Assembly: GCF_003991905.1 (NCBI RefSeq)
Contig: NZ_RSCL01000001.1
Coordinates: 744,654 to 808,653 of the forward strand
DNA length: 64,000 nt
Reading direction: 5' to 3'
Origin: Dulcicalothrix desertica PCC 7102
GTDB lineage: Bacteria; Cyanobacteriota; Cyanobacteriia; Cyanobacteriales; Nostocaceae
Within the stretch, counting starts at the first letter, position 1, and each line of letters begins with the position of its first letter. Positions 1 through 10,092 of the stretch are shown one piece after another. A model generated the notes under the pieces. That model had not been told where the DNA came from and did not search any database. It saw only the letters and a list, made by a program, of their open reading frames with translations. The position numbers and the translations under genes were made by a program.

Positions 1-2219
1 TCTATACTATGAGCTTCTATATCTGATGAAAAATAATTATGTAAAAGCTTACCAATTTTTAAATGTGTAATTTGTTTTTGTTGTTTTGGAATAAGAGAAT
101 AGGCAGCTTGTTGAACTTGGTCGTGTAAAAATTTAAATTCTAACTCTTTTTCGTCGAAACCAAATTTTTGCAGTTCCTCATTGGAATTTAGTTGTAACTG
201 TTCTGTGGGCGCCTGGTAATTATCGTTTAATGGTAAAATTAATCCCTGTTGGATTGCAGTCCACAATAATTTAATGATATCGGATGCCGATTTTTCGGTT
301 ATTGTCGCTAATATATCTAATTTAAACGTGGCGCCAATACAAGCAGCTAATTGCAATACTTCTTGAGCAGCAGTAGGCAATTTACTGATATTGCTTGCCA
401 TTAATTCTACTATACTTAGGTTAGTGATGCCAAAACTTTGAATTTGTGTTGTATTCCATTTCCAGCATTTTGAAGTAAAATCATACTTGAGTAATTGCTC
501 TTGATAAAATTTCTTTAATAACTGCGTTAGAAAGAAAGGATTACCCGATGTTTGATTAAATAGTAATGATGTTAATTTAGTGATAGAGTCATCAGTAATA
601 TGAAGTGTATCATTTACTAATTGCTGTACTTGCAATATATTTAAATTTTGTAAACTGATTTGATTAACTGTGGCGCCAGTTTTTTTAATTTCTTCAACAG
701 TTTGGATAAATGGATGTGTTGGACTAACTTCGTTATCACGATAAGCAGTAATTAACAATAAATACTGACTACTACTACTAGCAGTCATTAATCGCTGCAT
801 TAACTTGAGTGAAGCAATATCTGCCCATTGCAAATCATCTAAAAATATAACTAAAGGATGTTCTTGCTGCGTAAAAACGCTAACAAATGTACAGAATACT
901 TGATTAAAACGATTTTGTCTTTCCATTGCACCCAACTCAACAACAGGTGGTTGGACTCCTATAATTAATTCCAATTCTGGAATTACATCAATAATTACCT
1001 GACCGTTGTTACCTAGCGCTTTAGTTAATTTTTCTTTCCAGCTAAATAGTTGTGTGGCATTTTCGACTAATAACTGCCGCATCAAAGACTGAAATGCCTG
1101 AATTAACGATGAATAAGGGACTGCACGCTGAAACTGGTCAAATTTTCCACTTATGAAATATCCGCGTTGCCGTACAATTGGCTTATGGACTTCATGTACT
1201 AATGAAGATTTGCCAATTCCAGAGTAACCTGCAACTAGCATCAATTGACTTTCCCCTTGACTAACCGAGTCAAAAGCAGTTAGTAGCGTTTCAACTTCTT
1301 TTTCCCTTCCATACAGCTTTTGGGGAATATTTAATTGGGAAATACGGTCACTTTCCCCTGGCAAAAACTCAGTAATTTTACCTGTATTCTTCAACTCATC
1401 TAAACAACGCTCCAAATCAGCTAACAACCCTGCTGCGCTTTGATAGCGGTCTTCGGCATTTTTTGCCATCAACTTAGTAATAATCGCAGCTATTACTGAT
1501 GGTATATTTGGATTAAAATCCAAAATACATGGCGCCTGTTTAGCAATATGAGAATGAATAATGGACAAAGCATCATCGCTGTTAAACGGTAACTGCCCAG
1601 TCAACATTTCATAGAAACTAACACCCAGAGAGTAAAAATCACTGCGATAATCTACTGTGCGGTTCATTCGTCCGGTTTGCTCAGGGGAAATATATGCTAA
1701 CGTTCCCTCTAACTTAGTCAAACTTACTAACTGTACAGTTGAGTGACGATTACGTGAAGCGATGCTAAAGTCGGTGAGTTTAACAATTCCGCTTTCTGGG
1801 TTAATAATTATATTTGAAGGTTTAATATCTTTATGGATTATCTGGTGGGTATGCAGTGACATCAAGGATTTAGTAAGTTGTACAGCTATGCTGAGAAATG
1901 AGACGAGAGATAATCGTTCGTTGCTAAGAAACTTTTGCAGACTGATACCACCAAAATCTTCTGACACTAATATATAGTGACATGCTTGAGCTTCTAAACG
2001 CGCGACTTTGACAATTCCTTCTATATCAAGGTTTTGGGTAATACTGTACTCATGCTTTAACCGCGTAATCTCTTCCAAGCTAGGATACTCCGCTTTCAAA
2101 ACTTTCAAAATTACTTTTTCTGATTTTGACTGCGATACTCCCCGATACACTATTGTGTTTAAACCTTCATGAATTACTTCGGTTATTACGTAGCCAGGAA
2201 CCCTCGAAGCAGATAACAT
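1..2219 (-). CDS. Serine/threonine protein kinase-AAA ATPase multidomain protein (3' part outside window)
   Basis: Reading leftward from the ATG at 2217-2219, the first 739 codons stay open to the window edge. The start reads MLSASRVPGYVITEVIHEG, typical of large cyanobacterial PknB-type hybrid kinases. A kinase domain occupies roughly residues 8-270. A P-loop (GYSGIGKSS, near residue 330) then opens an AAA ATPase module, with a Walker-B-like stretch FLDDLQWAD about 120 residues later and a helical ATPase-associated region after that. Relatives usually continue with GAF and histidine-kinase domains, which would lie outside this window (inference). It is probably a cytoplasmic signalling protein. 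The gene is divergent from the haemagglutinin-like gene at 2463, with about 240 bp between them. I am confident of the family; the target pathway is unknown. Confidence 0.9.
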   Translation of the reverse strand, partial: MLSASRVPGYVITEVIHEGLNTIVYRGVSQSKSEKVILKVLKAEYPSLEEITRLKHEYSITQNLDIEGIVKVARLEAQACHYILVSEDFGGISLQKFLSNERLSLVSFLSIAVQLTKSLMSLHTHQIIHKDIKPSNIIINPESGIVKLTDFSIASRNRHSTVQLVSLTKLEGTLAYISPEQTGRMNRTVDYRSDFYSLGVSFYEMLTGQLPFNSDDALSIIHSHIAKQAPCILDFNPNIPSVIAAIITKLMAKNAEDRYQSAAGLLADLERCLDELKNTGKITEFLPGESDRISQLNIPQKLYGREKEVETLLTAFDSVSQGESQLMLVAGYSGIGKSSLVHEVHKPIVRQRGYFISGKFDQFQRAVPYSSLIQAFQSLMRQLLVENATQLFSWKEKLTKALGNNGQVIIDVIPELELIIGVQPPVVELGAMERQNRFNQVFCTFVSVFTQQEHPLVIFLDDLQWADIASLKLMQRLMTASSSSQYLLLITAYRDNEVSPTHPFIQTVEEIKKTGATVNQISLQNLNILQVQQLVNDTLHITDDSITKLTSLLFNQTSGNPFFLTQLLKKFYQEQLLKYDFTSKCWKWNTTQIQSFGITNLSIVELMASNISKLPTAAQEVLQLAACIGATFKLDILATITEKSASDIIKLLWTAIQQGLILPLNDNYQAPTEQLQLNSNEELQKFGFDEKELEFKFLHDQVQQAAYSLIPKQQKQITHLKIGKLLHNYFSSDIEAHSI

Positions 2220-2462
2220 CGTTTAACCTCAACACTCTAAACTCGTCACCTACTTATATTTCCCCAACATCAGGTGAGATTTAACTTTTGTAGAAAAATA
2301 TTTAGACAATCAGATTCAACAATTGGTAATGAATATCATTGATTTTTTTCATTTAGTCTTATATTTGCTGCATGAGTTGATTCTAGTCAGAAATACTGAT
2401 ATATGTAAGCTTAATAAAAAACTTTAATTATCATTTTCATAATTATTAGGGGTATAAGCATC

Positions 2463-5400
2463 ATGAGTAAAAAGCAAGTTTTGCCTCAACAGCTTTTATT
2501 ATGTAGCTTTTTAGTATTTAATAGTACTCGTGTTCAAGCACAAATTACACCTGACAATACGCTATCGACAGAAGCATCCAAAATCACCCCGAATGTACTA
2601 ATCAACGGCGCCATTACTGATTTAATTAATGGTGGCGCCCAGCGTGGTAGTAACTTATTTCATAGTTTCAGTGAACTTAATATAAATAATGGTCAACGAG
2701 TATATTTTGACAATCCGTCGGGAGTAGTAAATATATTAACACGTGTAACAGGTAATCAAGCTTCTAATATCTCTGGAATATTGGGTGTAGACGGCGCCGC
2801 AAATTTATTTTTGATTAATCCTAATGGAATTTTGTTTGGTCAAAACGCGCGGTTAGATATACGTGGTTCATTTATGGGAACAACAGCAAATGGAGTGCAG
2901 TTTGGCAACCAGGGAGTTTTTAGTGCGACAAACCCTATTAGCCCTGGTTTGTTAACTATTAATCCTTCAGCGTTATTTTTTAATCAAATTAACCCTAATT
3001 CTCAAGGAATTATCAACCGAATTCGTCCAAATAGTAATGATGCTGTACTTACTAGTTCATTTTCACCCCTACAGGGAAGTCGTTATTGGGTAGGCGGAAA
3101 TGTTACGTTTGATGATGGTCAATGGGGTGTGGGAAATAACCGTGCAGAATTAGGCGGACTTGCCGGAGTTGGTAGCGTTGGGTTAATTGGAAGCGGTAAT
3201 CAGATGCAGTTAGCTTTTCCTGAAGGTGTATCAAGGGCAGATGTATTATTTCAAAAAAACTCCTTCCTTTTTACAACAGGAGGGGGTGCAATAAAAGTTA
3301 ATGCTCGTAACCTCAACCTTTCTGGAAATAGCTATATTAGTACGCTTCTTTTAGCAGGAGAAGGTCAAGCAGGTGTTGCTGCTGCCGATGTAGTTGTTGA
3401 TGCAACTGGTGATGTTACGTTGAATGGTCTTAGTCAGATTTCAAATTCAGGTTTGCAAAACTCTTTAGGTGATACCGGAAATATTGCAATTAATGCTCAA
3501 TCTATTCGCCTCACAAATCAAAGCTTTATTGTGAATAATACTCAAAACAATCGGGGTAATATTATTTTAAATGCTAAGGATAATATCAGTCTTGACGGCA
3601 ATAGTATTATTAATACTAATGGTATATTAAATTCGATAGGTAAATCTGGTGATATTGAAATCAGAACGAGAACCCTTACCCTTGGTGGTGATAATGCTTT
3701 CATCAATTCTTCAAATCTTAATCAGGGAGAAAGTGGCGATATTCGTATTATTGCCGATGAATCCATTTTATTAAATGGTCGTGCTTTAATTTCATCTGCC
3801 AGCACTGGTCAAGAAGATAGTGGCAATATTGAACTTCAAACACAATTGCTTACGCTTACTAACGGTGGAAGAATTAGTACACAATCATCAGGACGTGGTA
3901 GTGGTGGAAATTTATTAATTAACGCTTTAGATTCGGTTAATTTAAGTGGCTCAACAACATTTATTAATCCACAAACAGGAGAGACAGTCATTACAGGAAG
4001 TAGACTAGAGACCAGCGCTTTCAGTACTGGAAATAGTGGGCAACTAACTATTAATACGAAACGATTGAGCATTAATGACGGTGGAGATATTACCACTAGA
4101 GCTTTGCGTGGTCGTGGAGGAAATTTGACCATAAATGCCAAAGAGTCTGTAGAGGTTATTGGTAATTCATCTAATGCTTCCAGCACTATCTCTACTAATG
4201 CTTTTGGGTCTTTTGATGCGGGAATTCTTAATATTAGTGCAGGTCGTTTAAGTATTCGTGATGGTGGAGTAGTTACAACTAGTACATTTGGTACAGGCAA
4301 AGGAGGAAATTTAACGATAGATGTCAAAGATTCAGTAGAGGTTGTGGGTCGCTCACCTAGCTTACCCATTGGTCTCAGCAATATTACTACTACTACTTTT
4401 GGGTCTGGAGATGCAGGAAGTATGACGATTAACGCAGGTAGTCTCAAGGTTTACTCAGGGGGACGAGTTAGTACTTCTACCTTTGCTCAAGGTAAAGGAG
4501 GAAATTTAACTGTTAATACTGACCGTGGTGTAGAACTTATTGGCACATCTGCGGATGGTCGTTTTTTTAGTGGTTTGAGTACTTCTGCTGAGAATGGTTC
4601 GATTGGAGATGCAGGAGATTTAATGATAACCAGCCAAGATTTAAGAGTACAAAATGGGGCACAGGTTAATACTAGTACATCTGGTAAAGGTAAGGGAGGT
4701 AATTTAACTATCAATTCCTCGTCATCAGTGCAACTAATTGGTACGTCTTTTAACGGTCGTTTTTTTAGTGGTTTGGGCGCCTCTGCTAACGAAGGTTCAA
4801 CTGGTGATGCCGGAAAATTGACGATTACCGCCCAAGATTTACTTGTACGAGATGGAGCAGCAGTTATCACTGAAACATCTGGTGTCGGCAAGGGAGGAAA
4901 TTTGACGGTTAATGCAAACGGCAATGTGGAAGTGATTGGCAGCAGATTGAGTACATCCGCAAACCAAGGTCTAACAGGGAACGCGGGAGACTTAACTATC
5001 AACACTCAAAATTTACTTGCACGCGATGGTGGACAGGTGATTGCAGTTACAGGTGGTCAGGGTAAAGGAGGGAATTTGGCTGTTAATGCAACAGGTAAAT
5101 TAGAACTTGTTGGTATATCAGCTAATGGTATTCTTCCTACAATTTTTTCTACTTCTGCTCTCGCTGGTTCATCAGGGGATGCAGGAGATTTGACGATTAC
5201 CACCCAAGATTTATTTATACAAGATGGCGCCCAGATAAGTGCTTCAACATTTGACATCGGTAAAGCAGGTAATTTAACTGTAAACGCTTCTAAAAAGGTA
5301 GAACTAACTGGCGCCTCTTTTAATGGTCGTTTTGTTAGTGGTTTAGGTTCTTCTGTTCAACAAGGTTCAACCGGAGATGCAGGAAGTTTAACGATTAAAA

Positions 5401-6629
5401 CCCAAGATTTACTTGTACGGTATGGGGCACGAGTATCTACTTCAACATTAGGAACTGGTAGGGCAGGAGATTTGACGGTTAATGCCGAAAATTTAGTAGA
5501 ACTGATTGGTACATCTGTTGATGGTTCTGTTGGTGGTTTAATTGCTGCTGCTGGAGTAGGTTCAACAGGAGATGCAGGAAATTTAAAGATTACTACCCAA
5601 AATTTAATAGTGCGGGATGGAGCGCAGGTCTTAGCGAATACATTTAGTTCTGGTCGAGGCGGAAATTTAACTGTAAATGTTGATAATGGGGTACAACTAA
5701 TTGGTAAGTCTGCGAATAGTGGGTTTGTCAGTGGTTTATTTGCTTCTGCTGAAACTAACTCAACTGGGGATGCTGGAGATTTAATAGTTAACACCAGAAA
5801 TTTACTGGCACGTGATGGTGCTGGTGTATTTGTGAATAGCAATGGGACAGGTAATGCAGGTATTCTTACTATTAATGCTGATATTACCCGCTTAGATAAT
5901 AAAGCTTCTTTCAACGCTAACACTCGCAGTCCAAACAAAGACTCAAATAGAGAACAAGCAACTATCAATCTTAATACCCAAGCTTTAATTCTCCGTCGTG
6001 GTAGCAACATAACTACTAATGCTACAGGCGCCAACGTCATTGGTGGTAATATTAATATCAATGCTGATGTATTAGCTGCATTTGAAGACAGCGATATTGG
6101 CGCCAACTCTACCGACTTTCGCGGTGGTCGAGTCAAAATTATATCCCAAGGTATCTTTGGTACACAAGCTCGTGATTTTACTACTTCTGAAAGCGATATT
6201 ACAGCAACAGGCGCCAGTCCAGATTTGATTGGCAGTACAGAAATTAATACCCCTGATGTTGACTCTACTCAAGCAATAATAGAACTACCAGAAGAAGTTG
6301 TTGATGCGACTAGAAGGGTAGCTCAAATTTGCCCTGTGAATCCTGGTGATAAACTTTTAGGCGAATTTACTATTACTGGACGTGGTAGTTTGCCCCCAAG
6401 TCCTTTAGAACTTTTACCAGGTACAATTAGTACTATGTCGCTTGCAACTTTAGACAATAATATTAGTAACATATCAAATACATATAAAATCCCTTTTCAA
6501 GAGCTAAATTCTCAAAACACAATAATTGAAGCGCAAGGCTGGGTTAAGAGTACTGATGGGAGCGTAGTTCTTGTTGCTCAAGTTCCTAAAGCGACACCAT
6601 CCGCGCCTCCTGTTCTATCCTGTAATTAA
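2463..6629 (+). CDS. Filamentous haemagglutinin-like secreted protein (TpsA-type, beta-helical repeats)
   Basis: 1388 residues. A signal peptide (about residues 1-26, ending VQA) is followed by the N-terminal two-partner-secretion domain with the hallmark NPNGILFG near residue 120. The body is a long series of parallel beta-helix repeats. From about residue 680 to 1130 a unit of roughly 70-75 residues recurs, built around GDAGDLTITTQDL, VRDGAQVSTST, GKGGNLTVNA and VELIGTS. The C-terminal part carries two cysteines (CPVNPGD and the final SCN), as in cyanobacterial members. In this family the protein is exported through an outer-membrane TpsB pore and acts at the cell surface; no tpsB gene is visible in this window. 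An AGGGG ribosome-binding site lies just before the ATG. The exact adhesin role is inference. Confidence 0.92.
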   Translation: MSKKQVLPQQLLLCSFLVFNSTRVQAQITPDNTLSTEASKITPNVLINGAITDLINGGAQRGSNLFHSFSELNINNGQRVYFDNPSGVVNILTRVTGNQASNISGILGVDGAANLFLINPNGILFGQNARLDIRGSFMGTTANGVQFGNQGVFSATNPISPGLLTINPSALFFNQINPNSQGIINRIRPNSNDAVLTSSFSPLQGSRYWVGGNVTFDDGQWGVGNNRAELGGLAGVGSVGLIGSGNQMQLAFPEGVSRADVLFQKNSFLFTTGGGAIKVNARNLNLSGNSYISTLLLAGEGQAGVAAADVVVDATGDVTLNGLSQISNSGLQNSLGDTGNIAINAQSIRLTNQSFIVNNTQNNRGNIILNAKDNISLDGNSIINTNGILNSIGKSGDIEIRTRTLTLGGDNAFINSSNLNQGESGDIRIIADESILLNGRALISSASTGQEDSGNIELQTQLLTLTNGGRISTQSSGRGSGGNLLINALDSVNLSGSTTFINPQTGETVITGSRLETSAFSTGNSGQLTINTKRLSINDGGDITTRALRGRGGNLTINAKESVEVIGNSSNASSTISTNAFGSFDAGILNISAGRLSIRDGGVVTTSTFGTGKGGNLTIDVKDSVEVVGRSPSLPIGLSNITTTTFGSGDAGSMTINAGSLKVYSGGRVSTSTFAQGKGGNLTVNTDRGVELIGTSADGRFFSGLSTSAENGSIGDAGDLMITSQDLRVQNGAQVNTSTSGKGKGGNLTINSSSSVQLIGTSFNGRFFSGLGASANEGSTGDAGKLTITAQDLLVRDGAAVITETSGVGKGGNLTVNANGNVEVIGSRLSTSANQGLTGNAGDLTINTQNLLARDGGQVIAVTGGQGKGGNLAVNATGKLELVGISANGILPTIFSTSALAGSSGDAGDLTITTQDLFIQDGAQISASTFDIGKAGNLTVNASKKVELTGASFNGRFVSGLGSSVQQGSTGDAGSLTIKTQDLLVRYGARVSTSTLGTGRAGDLTVNAENLVELIGTSVDGSVGGLIAAAGVGSTGDAGNLKITTQNLIVRDGAQVLANTFSSGRGGNLTVNVDNGVQLIGKSANSGFVSGLFASAETNSTGDAGDLIVNTRNLLARDGAGVFVNSNGTGNAGILTINADITRLDNKASFNANTRSPNKDSNREQATINLNTQALILRRGSNITTNATGANVIGGNININADVLAAFEDSDIGANSTDFRGGRVKIISQGIFGTQARDFTTSESDITATGASPDLIGSTEINTPDVDSTQAIIELPEEVVDATRRVAQICPVNPGDKLLGEFTITGRGSLPPSPLELLPGTISTMSLATLDNNISNISNTYKIPFQELNSQNTIIEAQGWVKSTDGSVVLVAQVPKATPSAPPVLSCN

Positions 6630-6678
6630 TTCTAAATCTTGTGGCACAGGCGCCTGTGCAGTGGGTTATCTTTTTTGC

Positions 6679-6705
6679 CGTCGTTACTGGGTAGGCGGGA
6701 ATTTA
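6679..6705 (+). pseudogene. Short remnant resembling the haemagglutinin-like gene
   Basis: Just after the haemagglutinin stop codon, a 27-bp stretch reads RRYWVGGNL and closely matches the SRYWVGGN segment of the upstream gene (about 3082-3108). It follows a perfect 16-bp palindrome around GGCGCC at 6644-6659. It looks like the debris of a duplicated copy. The match is short, so chance or gene conversion cannot be excluded. Confidence 0.35.
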
Positions 6706-6778
6706 GAGAGAGCTAAGTTACAATATAAAGTAATTGACAGCATTGAGGATATGAAAAATGTCAAAAGTTAAAGTTTAA

Positions 6779-7159
6779 GTGCAACTGTTATCAAAAGACT
6801 TGTTAAAAGCAGTTGAACAGTTGAGTCAAGAAGATTTGGAACAATTTGTATCTCAATTAATCGAACTGCAAGCGCAACGTAAAGCTACAAGCTTGCCGAA
6901 AAATGAAGCAGAGTTATTAAGAAAAATAAATCAGAATATTCCGTTAGATACTCAAAAAGTTTACAACGAATTAATTGTTAAACGTGAAGCTGAAACTTTA
7001 ACAGTCGAAGAACATCAACATTTATTACTTTTAACTGAACAGATAGAAAAACTGCAAGCACAACGTCTACAATATTTGGCAGAATTAGCAAGTATTCGCG
7101 GAGTCTCATTAACTGCACTAATGGATGATTTAGAAATTGAAATGCCACAATATGTCTAA
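6779..7159 (+). CDS. Small helical protein usually paired with an HNH nuclease; start region damaged
   Basis: About 126 residues (LLSKDLLKAVEQLSQEDLEQ onward), rich in Leu, Gln and Glu and predicted helical. I recognise it as a cyanobacterial small protein commonly encoded just upstream of an HNH endonuclease (recollection of the family). The natural start seems broken: an in-frame ATG at 6758 gives MSKVKV and is then stopped by TAA at 6776-6778, directly before the GTG used here. No good ribosome-binding site precedes that GTG. The 3' end overlaps the start of the truncated HNH gene by 8 bp, the coupling expected of a two-gene module. Function unknown. Confidence 0.55.
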   Translation: MQLLSKDLLKAVEQLSQEDLEQFVSQLIELQAQRKATSLPKNEAELLRKINQNIPLDTQKVYNELIVKREAETLTVEEHQHLLLLTEQIEKLQAQRLQYLAELASIRGVSLTALMDDLEIEMPQYV

Positions 7160-7316
7160 TAGCCGTCGAGTCACACCTCAACAAAAAAAGGCTGTTGCTG
7201 AAGCCAATTTTCATCAATTCAAGTCAAATCCTGTTAATAGGGCGGGCAATCTTAAGCCCGCTCCACAAGAAGAGATTAATCTCCACTTCAGTACTAATGA
7301 GTATTTAATTTGTTGA
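7152..7316 (+). pseudogene. Truncated HNH endonuclease (N-terminal stub)
   Basis: The frame starting at ATG 7152 reads MSNSRRVTPQQKKAVAEANFH. This matches my recollection of the N-terminus of the cyanobacterial HNH nucleases that follow the upstream gene (usual continuation: RANFxCEYC and then the HNH core). Homology ends after about 22 residues, where a GGGCGGGC...GCCCGCTCCACAAGA hairpin repeat begins at 7240. The Cys pairs and His-Asn-His core are absent, so no nuclease activity is expected. The frame runs on to TGA at 7314-7316, inside the 3' end of the opposing gene. Confidence 0.6.
7240..7270. repeat. Palindromic repeat, GGGCGGGC/GCCCGC-TCCACAAGA family
   Basis: Inverted arms GGGCGGGC and GCCCGC are followed by TCCACAAGA. 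Related copies lie at 11523-11555, 19071-19100 and 25825-25856, with looser relatives near 20485 and 42617. This copy sits exactly where the HNH stub loses homology. Confidence 0.7.
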
Positions 7317-10092
7317 GTTGCCTTTTTTTGGTAATTACAAAAATTGTGATTCCTGCGACTAAAAGTGCGGCGCCACTTGATGGTTCTGGAATTGAGGCAT
7401 TTTTCAAAGGATTGTTAGGTTTTGTTAGGTTTTCTTTGCCTGATTCTACTTCGCGGTTAAAACGGTCTTTTTGTGCTTCGGCTTCTTTTAGCTGGCGCCG
7501 TTGTTCGTCGTTTACTAATACTATCATTGATGAGTAAGGCGTAACTATTTTAAACCTTTTGGCTAATTCATGAATTGCATCGAGTTCTGTTAGTTGTTCT
7601 AAGTTTTTCTCGCGACTTAAGCCTAATATTAGTTGTCTTGCTGCTAAAGAGTCGAAAGTATTAGGTGTTGGGGTGGTAGGGGTGGTTAATTTCTCCATGA
7701 ACCATGCGTAACGATCGATGACGCTAACGACGGTGTTACCGAGAGCAGATTTTGTTGCCTGTCGATAAAGTACTTCTTCTATATTTGTAGATACTCCCCC
7801 TCTACTGTTTTCTATGGCTTTAAGCGTGTTGTCATCGTATGCTTTGGGAAGGGCGCCTAAATGCACCATCCATAATGGAGAGGTAACGGTAGGAAAATTC
7901 TTCTTGTCGTCGGATAGTTCGTAACTACCTTCGTCTGTAACTACCAAAATGCCATCATATTTAGTATCTCCACGCAGTTTGTCAAATTGCTGTAACATTT
8001 CTTTAAGTTGCATGGCGCCGTAAAAGGTCATTTTGGCTGGTTTAAATTGGTTAATATCATCAATTCGCTTTGGTTCTGCTCCTGGAATAGATGTAATGTA
8101 TAAATCAGCATCGTTATCGGATAGTTGATTATTGGCAAAACCTTTATTTTTAAGCCAGTTGAAGGTTTTTTCTAGTTCCTTGATGTGCGCGTTCATACTG
8201 CGGGAAGTATCTAGGACAATTGCGAAGCGCTGATTTTGCGGTAATTTGTAATCTTGTTGAGCTAAGGGTTTTGCTGTAATTTTGTAGTTTTCTGTGGAAG
8301 CTAATAATGTTGCTTCTTTAATTTGTGGTTGAGGCGCCTTGGATGCTGGTATATATGTTTGTAACCAATTATCTGTTTTTTGATGATTGCCGTTAAAGTT
8401 ACGTTTTGTTTGTTTTGTCCAAAATATATTTCGTTTTTCGCCTAAGTGTGGTAATGCCCAACCTTGATTTTGTCGCATGACTTTGTAAGTTAGCCACATA
8501 TGCATTTCTTTCGGACGGTTGGGTTGAGAACTAAGTTCTGCTGGTGTTCTTTCGGGTGGTATAGGAAATGCACGTAACCGATAATGTCTTGGCCCAACTT
8601 GTTCTAATAAAGCTGGGTCAATTGGTCTTTCTCGTTGCACTTGTTGATTGTATACTTTTTGAGCGGCGCCGCGAGGAGAAACTACATATTCAAAGCGCTT
8701 GGATAAATCTGCTGTATCCCCTAGCCAAATTCCTGTAATTACTGCACTTTCTGGTAAAGAAAACGAGTAAAATACTTCTTGTACATCTCTGGTTTTGTTT
8801 TCGTAAACCTCATAAAGTTGTACGTCTGCCCAGTCTCCATGTTCTTTAACTGTAACTTCTTGCTCTCGCAACCAAACTTTTCTCTGATTGAGATTTAGTA
8901 AACCAGCTTTAGCTTCATCTAGGTTAGAAGTTGATTGTAATGCATGATTAACTGCTTCTTGTTCGCCTTTTTGTATTGGTGTGTCAAAAAATTGAGCATA
9001 AAGCTTTTCTGCTTTCTCTACGTCACTCTCTTTACCTTTGTACAAAAACGGTGACATCAATTGATTGTAGAGATTTTGAATGTTTTTGCTAATTACACGA
9101 GAACCAGTCATGTGGTAATACATTACCTCAATTTGGTTACTATCCTTAACGCTGCTGAGGTAGCGGTAATTAGATAAATAAGCATTTACTAATCCGGAGC
9201 GTATCGTTTCTGATTTAGCGAGTAGTGCTTGACGGTTACTATCGGTTTGTGGAGTATTAGCAAGTAAAGAAAAAGCTTGAACTTGTGGTTGATTTTGGAA
9301 TGAGAAGAAAAGAGTTAGCGTAAAAATTGAAACTCCTAAAAATCCAGCGAATGCCTTTTTTACTCCATACTGTGTAGCAAATGCTTTTAGTATCTTGATT
9401 CCAGATGCAGTATATAAATATGCTACCAGAGATGGCATTGCTATAAATAAAGAACAAGTTATGCCAAACAGTATCATACTTGCTGGTATCCACCCAAGAA
9501 GAGTTAATAATGGATGTTGTATAAATGCATTCCAAAAATCAATAGCCCACTGAAACCTTAAAAATTCTATTATTGACCAAGCTGCTACAGGTAACGCATA
9601 AAAACATAATATGGCGCCAGCATATATACCGAAAAACAGCATTAAACTATGTGCTAGCATTTGTACCCATGCTATACTCCGCTTTTCACCGACGTATCCA
9701 TATAGCATTTCCATCGCGAAAGCGGTAATACAAATTACTATACTTCCCAGAATTTGGATACTAGCAGGTGTAAGCTCTCGAAATATAAATAGCCGTAACC
9801 CACACAGTAAAACTAAAGGCGCCTCTACACCATAAAATAATCGCAGTAATTCTCCTGGTTGTCTACTAAATTGAGAGGCGCCGACAACAGTACAAGCTAA
9901 AGGCACTAATATTAATGTTGCTAAAGATATAGAAAACTCAATGGGAACCTGTCCTGCAATAGTCGCTAATATCAGGAATATGCCAATGAACGGCAAAATA
10001 CCCAAATATACAACCGATAGAAAAATAAGATTCCAACCCCAAAATATCAGGTGAGGTATTGTACTCAGTAGGACATTTAAAATTTTTTTCAT
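7294..10092 (-). CDS. PEP-CTERM family integral membrane protein with VIT/vWA-like region (TIGR02921 type)
   Basis: 932 residues. The N-terminal third is a block of hydrophobic helices (first about residues 5-60, then several more to about 270). A soluble region follows with a VIT-like stretch (REQEVTVKEHGDWADVQLYE near residue 400) and a von Willebrand A-like region starting FAIVLDTSRSMNAH (a MIDAS-type DxSxS, near residue 625). The C-terminus has a PEP-CTERM sorting signal: IPEPSSGAALL, a hydrophobic helix and a basic tail (KKRQLNK). This layout matches the TIGR02921 family of unknown function; in PEP-CTERM systems the tail is handled by an exosortase. No exosortase gene is in view. The gene is monocistronic, and its 3' end overlaps the HNH stub on the other strand. 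Confidence 0.85.
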   Translation of the reverse strand: MKKILNVLLSTIPHLIFWGWNLIFLSVVYLGILPFIGIFLILATIAGQVPIEFSISLATLILVPLACTVVGASQFSRQPGELLRLFYGVEAPLVLLCGLRLFIFRELTPASIQILGSIVICITAFAMEMLYGYVGEKRSIAWVQMLAHSLMLFFGIYAGAILCFYALPVAAWSIIEFLRFQWAIDFWNAFIQHPLLTLLGWIPASMILFGITCSLFIAMPSLVAYLYTASGIKILKAFATQYGVKKAFAGFLGVSIFTLTLFFSFQNQPQVQAFSLLANTPQTDSNRQALLAKSETIRSGLVNAYLSNYRYLSSVKDSNQIEVMYYHMTGSRVISKNIQNLYNQLMSPFLYKGKESDVEKAEKLYAQFFDTPIQKGEQEAVNHALQSTSNLDEAKAGLLNLNQRKVWLREQEVTVKEHGDWADVQLYEVYENKTRDVQEVFYSFSLPESAVITGIWLGDTADLSKRFEYVVSPRGAAQKVYNQQVQRERPIDPALLEQVGPRHYRLRAFPIPPERTPAELSSQPNRPKEMHMWLTYKVMRQNQGWALPHLGEKRNIFWTKQTKRNFNGNHQKTDNWLQTYIPASKAPQPQIKEATLLASTENYKITAKPLAQQDYKLPQNQRFAIVLDTSRSMNAHIKELEKTFNWLKNKGFANNQLSDNDADLYITSIPGAEPKRIDDINQFKPAKMTFYGAMQLKEMLQQFDKLRGDTKYDGILVVTDEGSYELSDDKKNFPTVTSPLWMVHLGALPKAYDDNTLKAIENSRGGVSTNIEEVLYRQATKSALGNTVVSVIDRYAWFMEKLTTPTTPTPNTFDSLAARQLILGLSREKNLEQLTELDAIHELAKRFKIVTPYSSMIVLVNDEQRRQLKEAEAQKDRFNREVESGKENLTKPNNPLKNASIPEPSSGAALLVAGITIFVITKKRQLNKLNTH

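Noticed and set aside
3836-6136. Long leftward open frames opposite the haemagglutinin-like gene
   Set aside because: They are shadows of repetitive coding DNA: Pro/Ser/Leu-rich, no start signals, no family resemblance, and the opposite frame is clearly the real gene.
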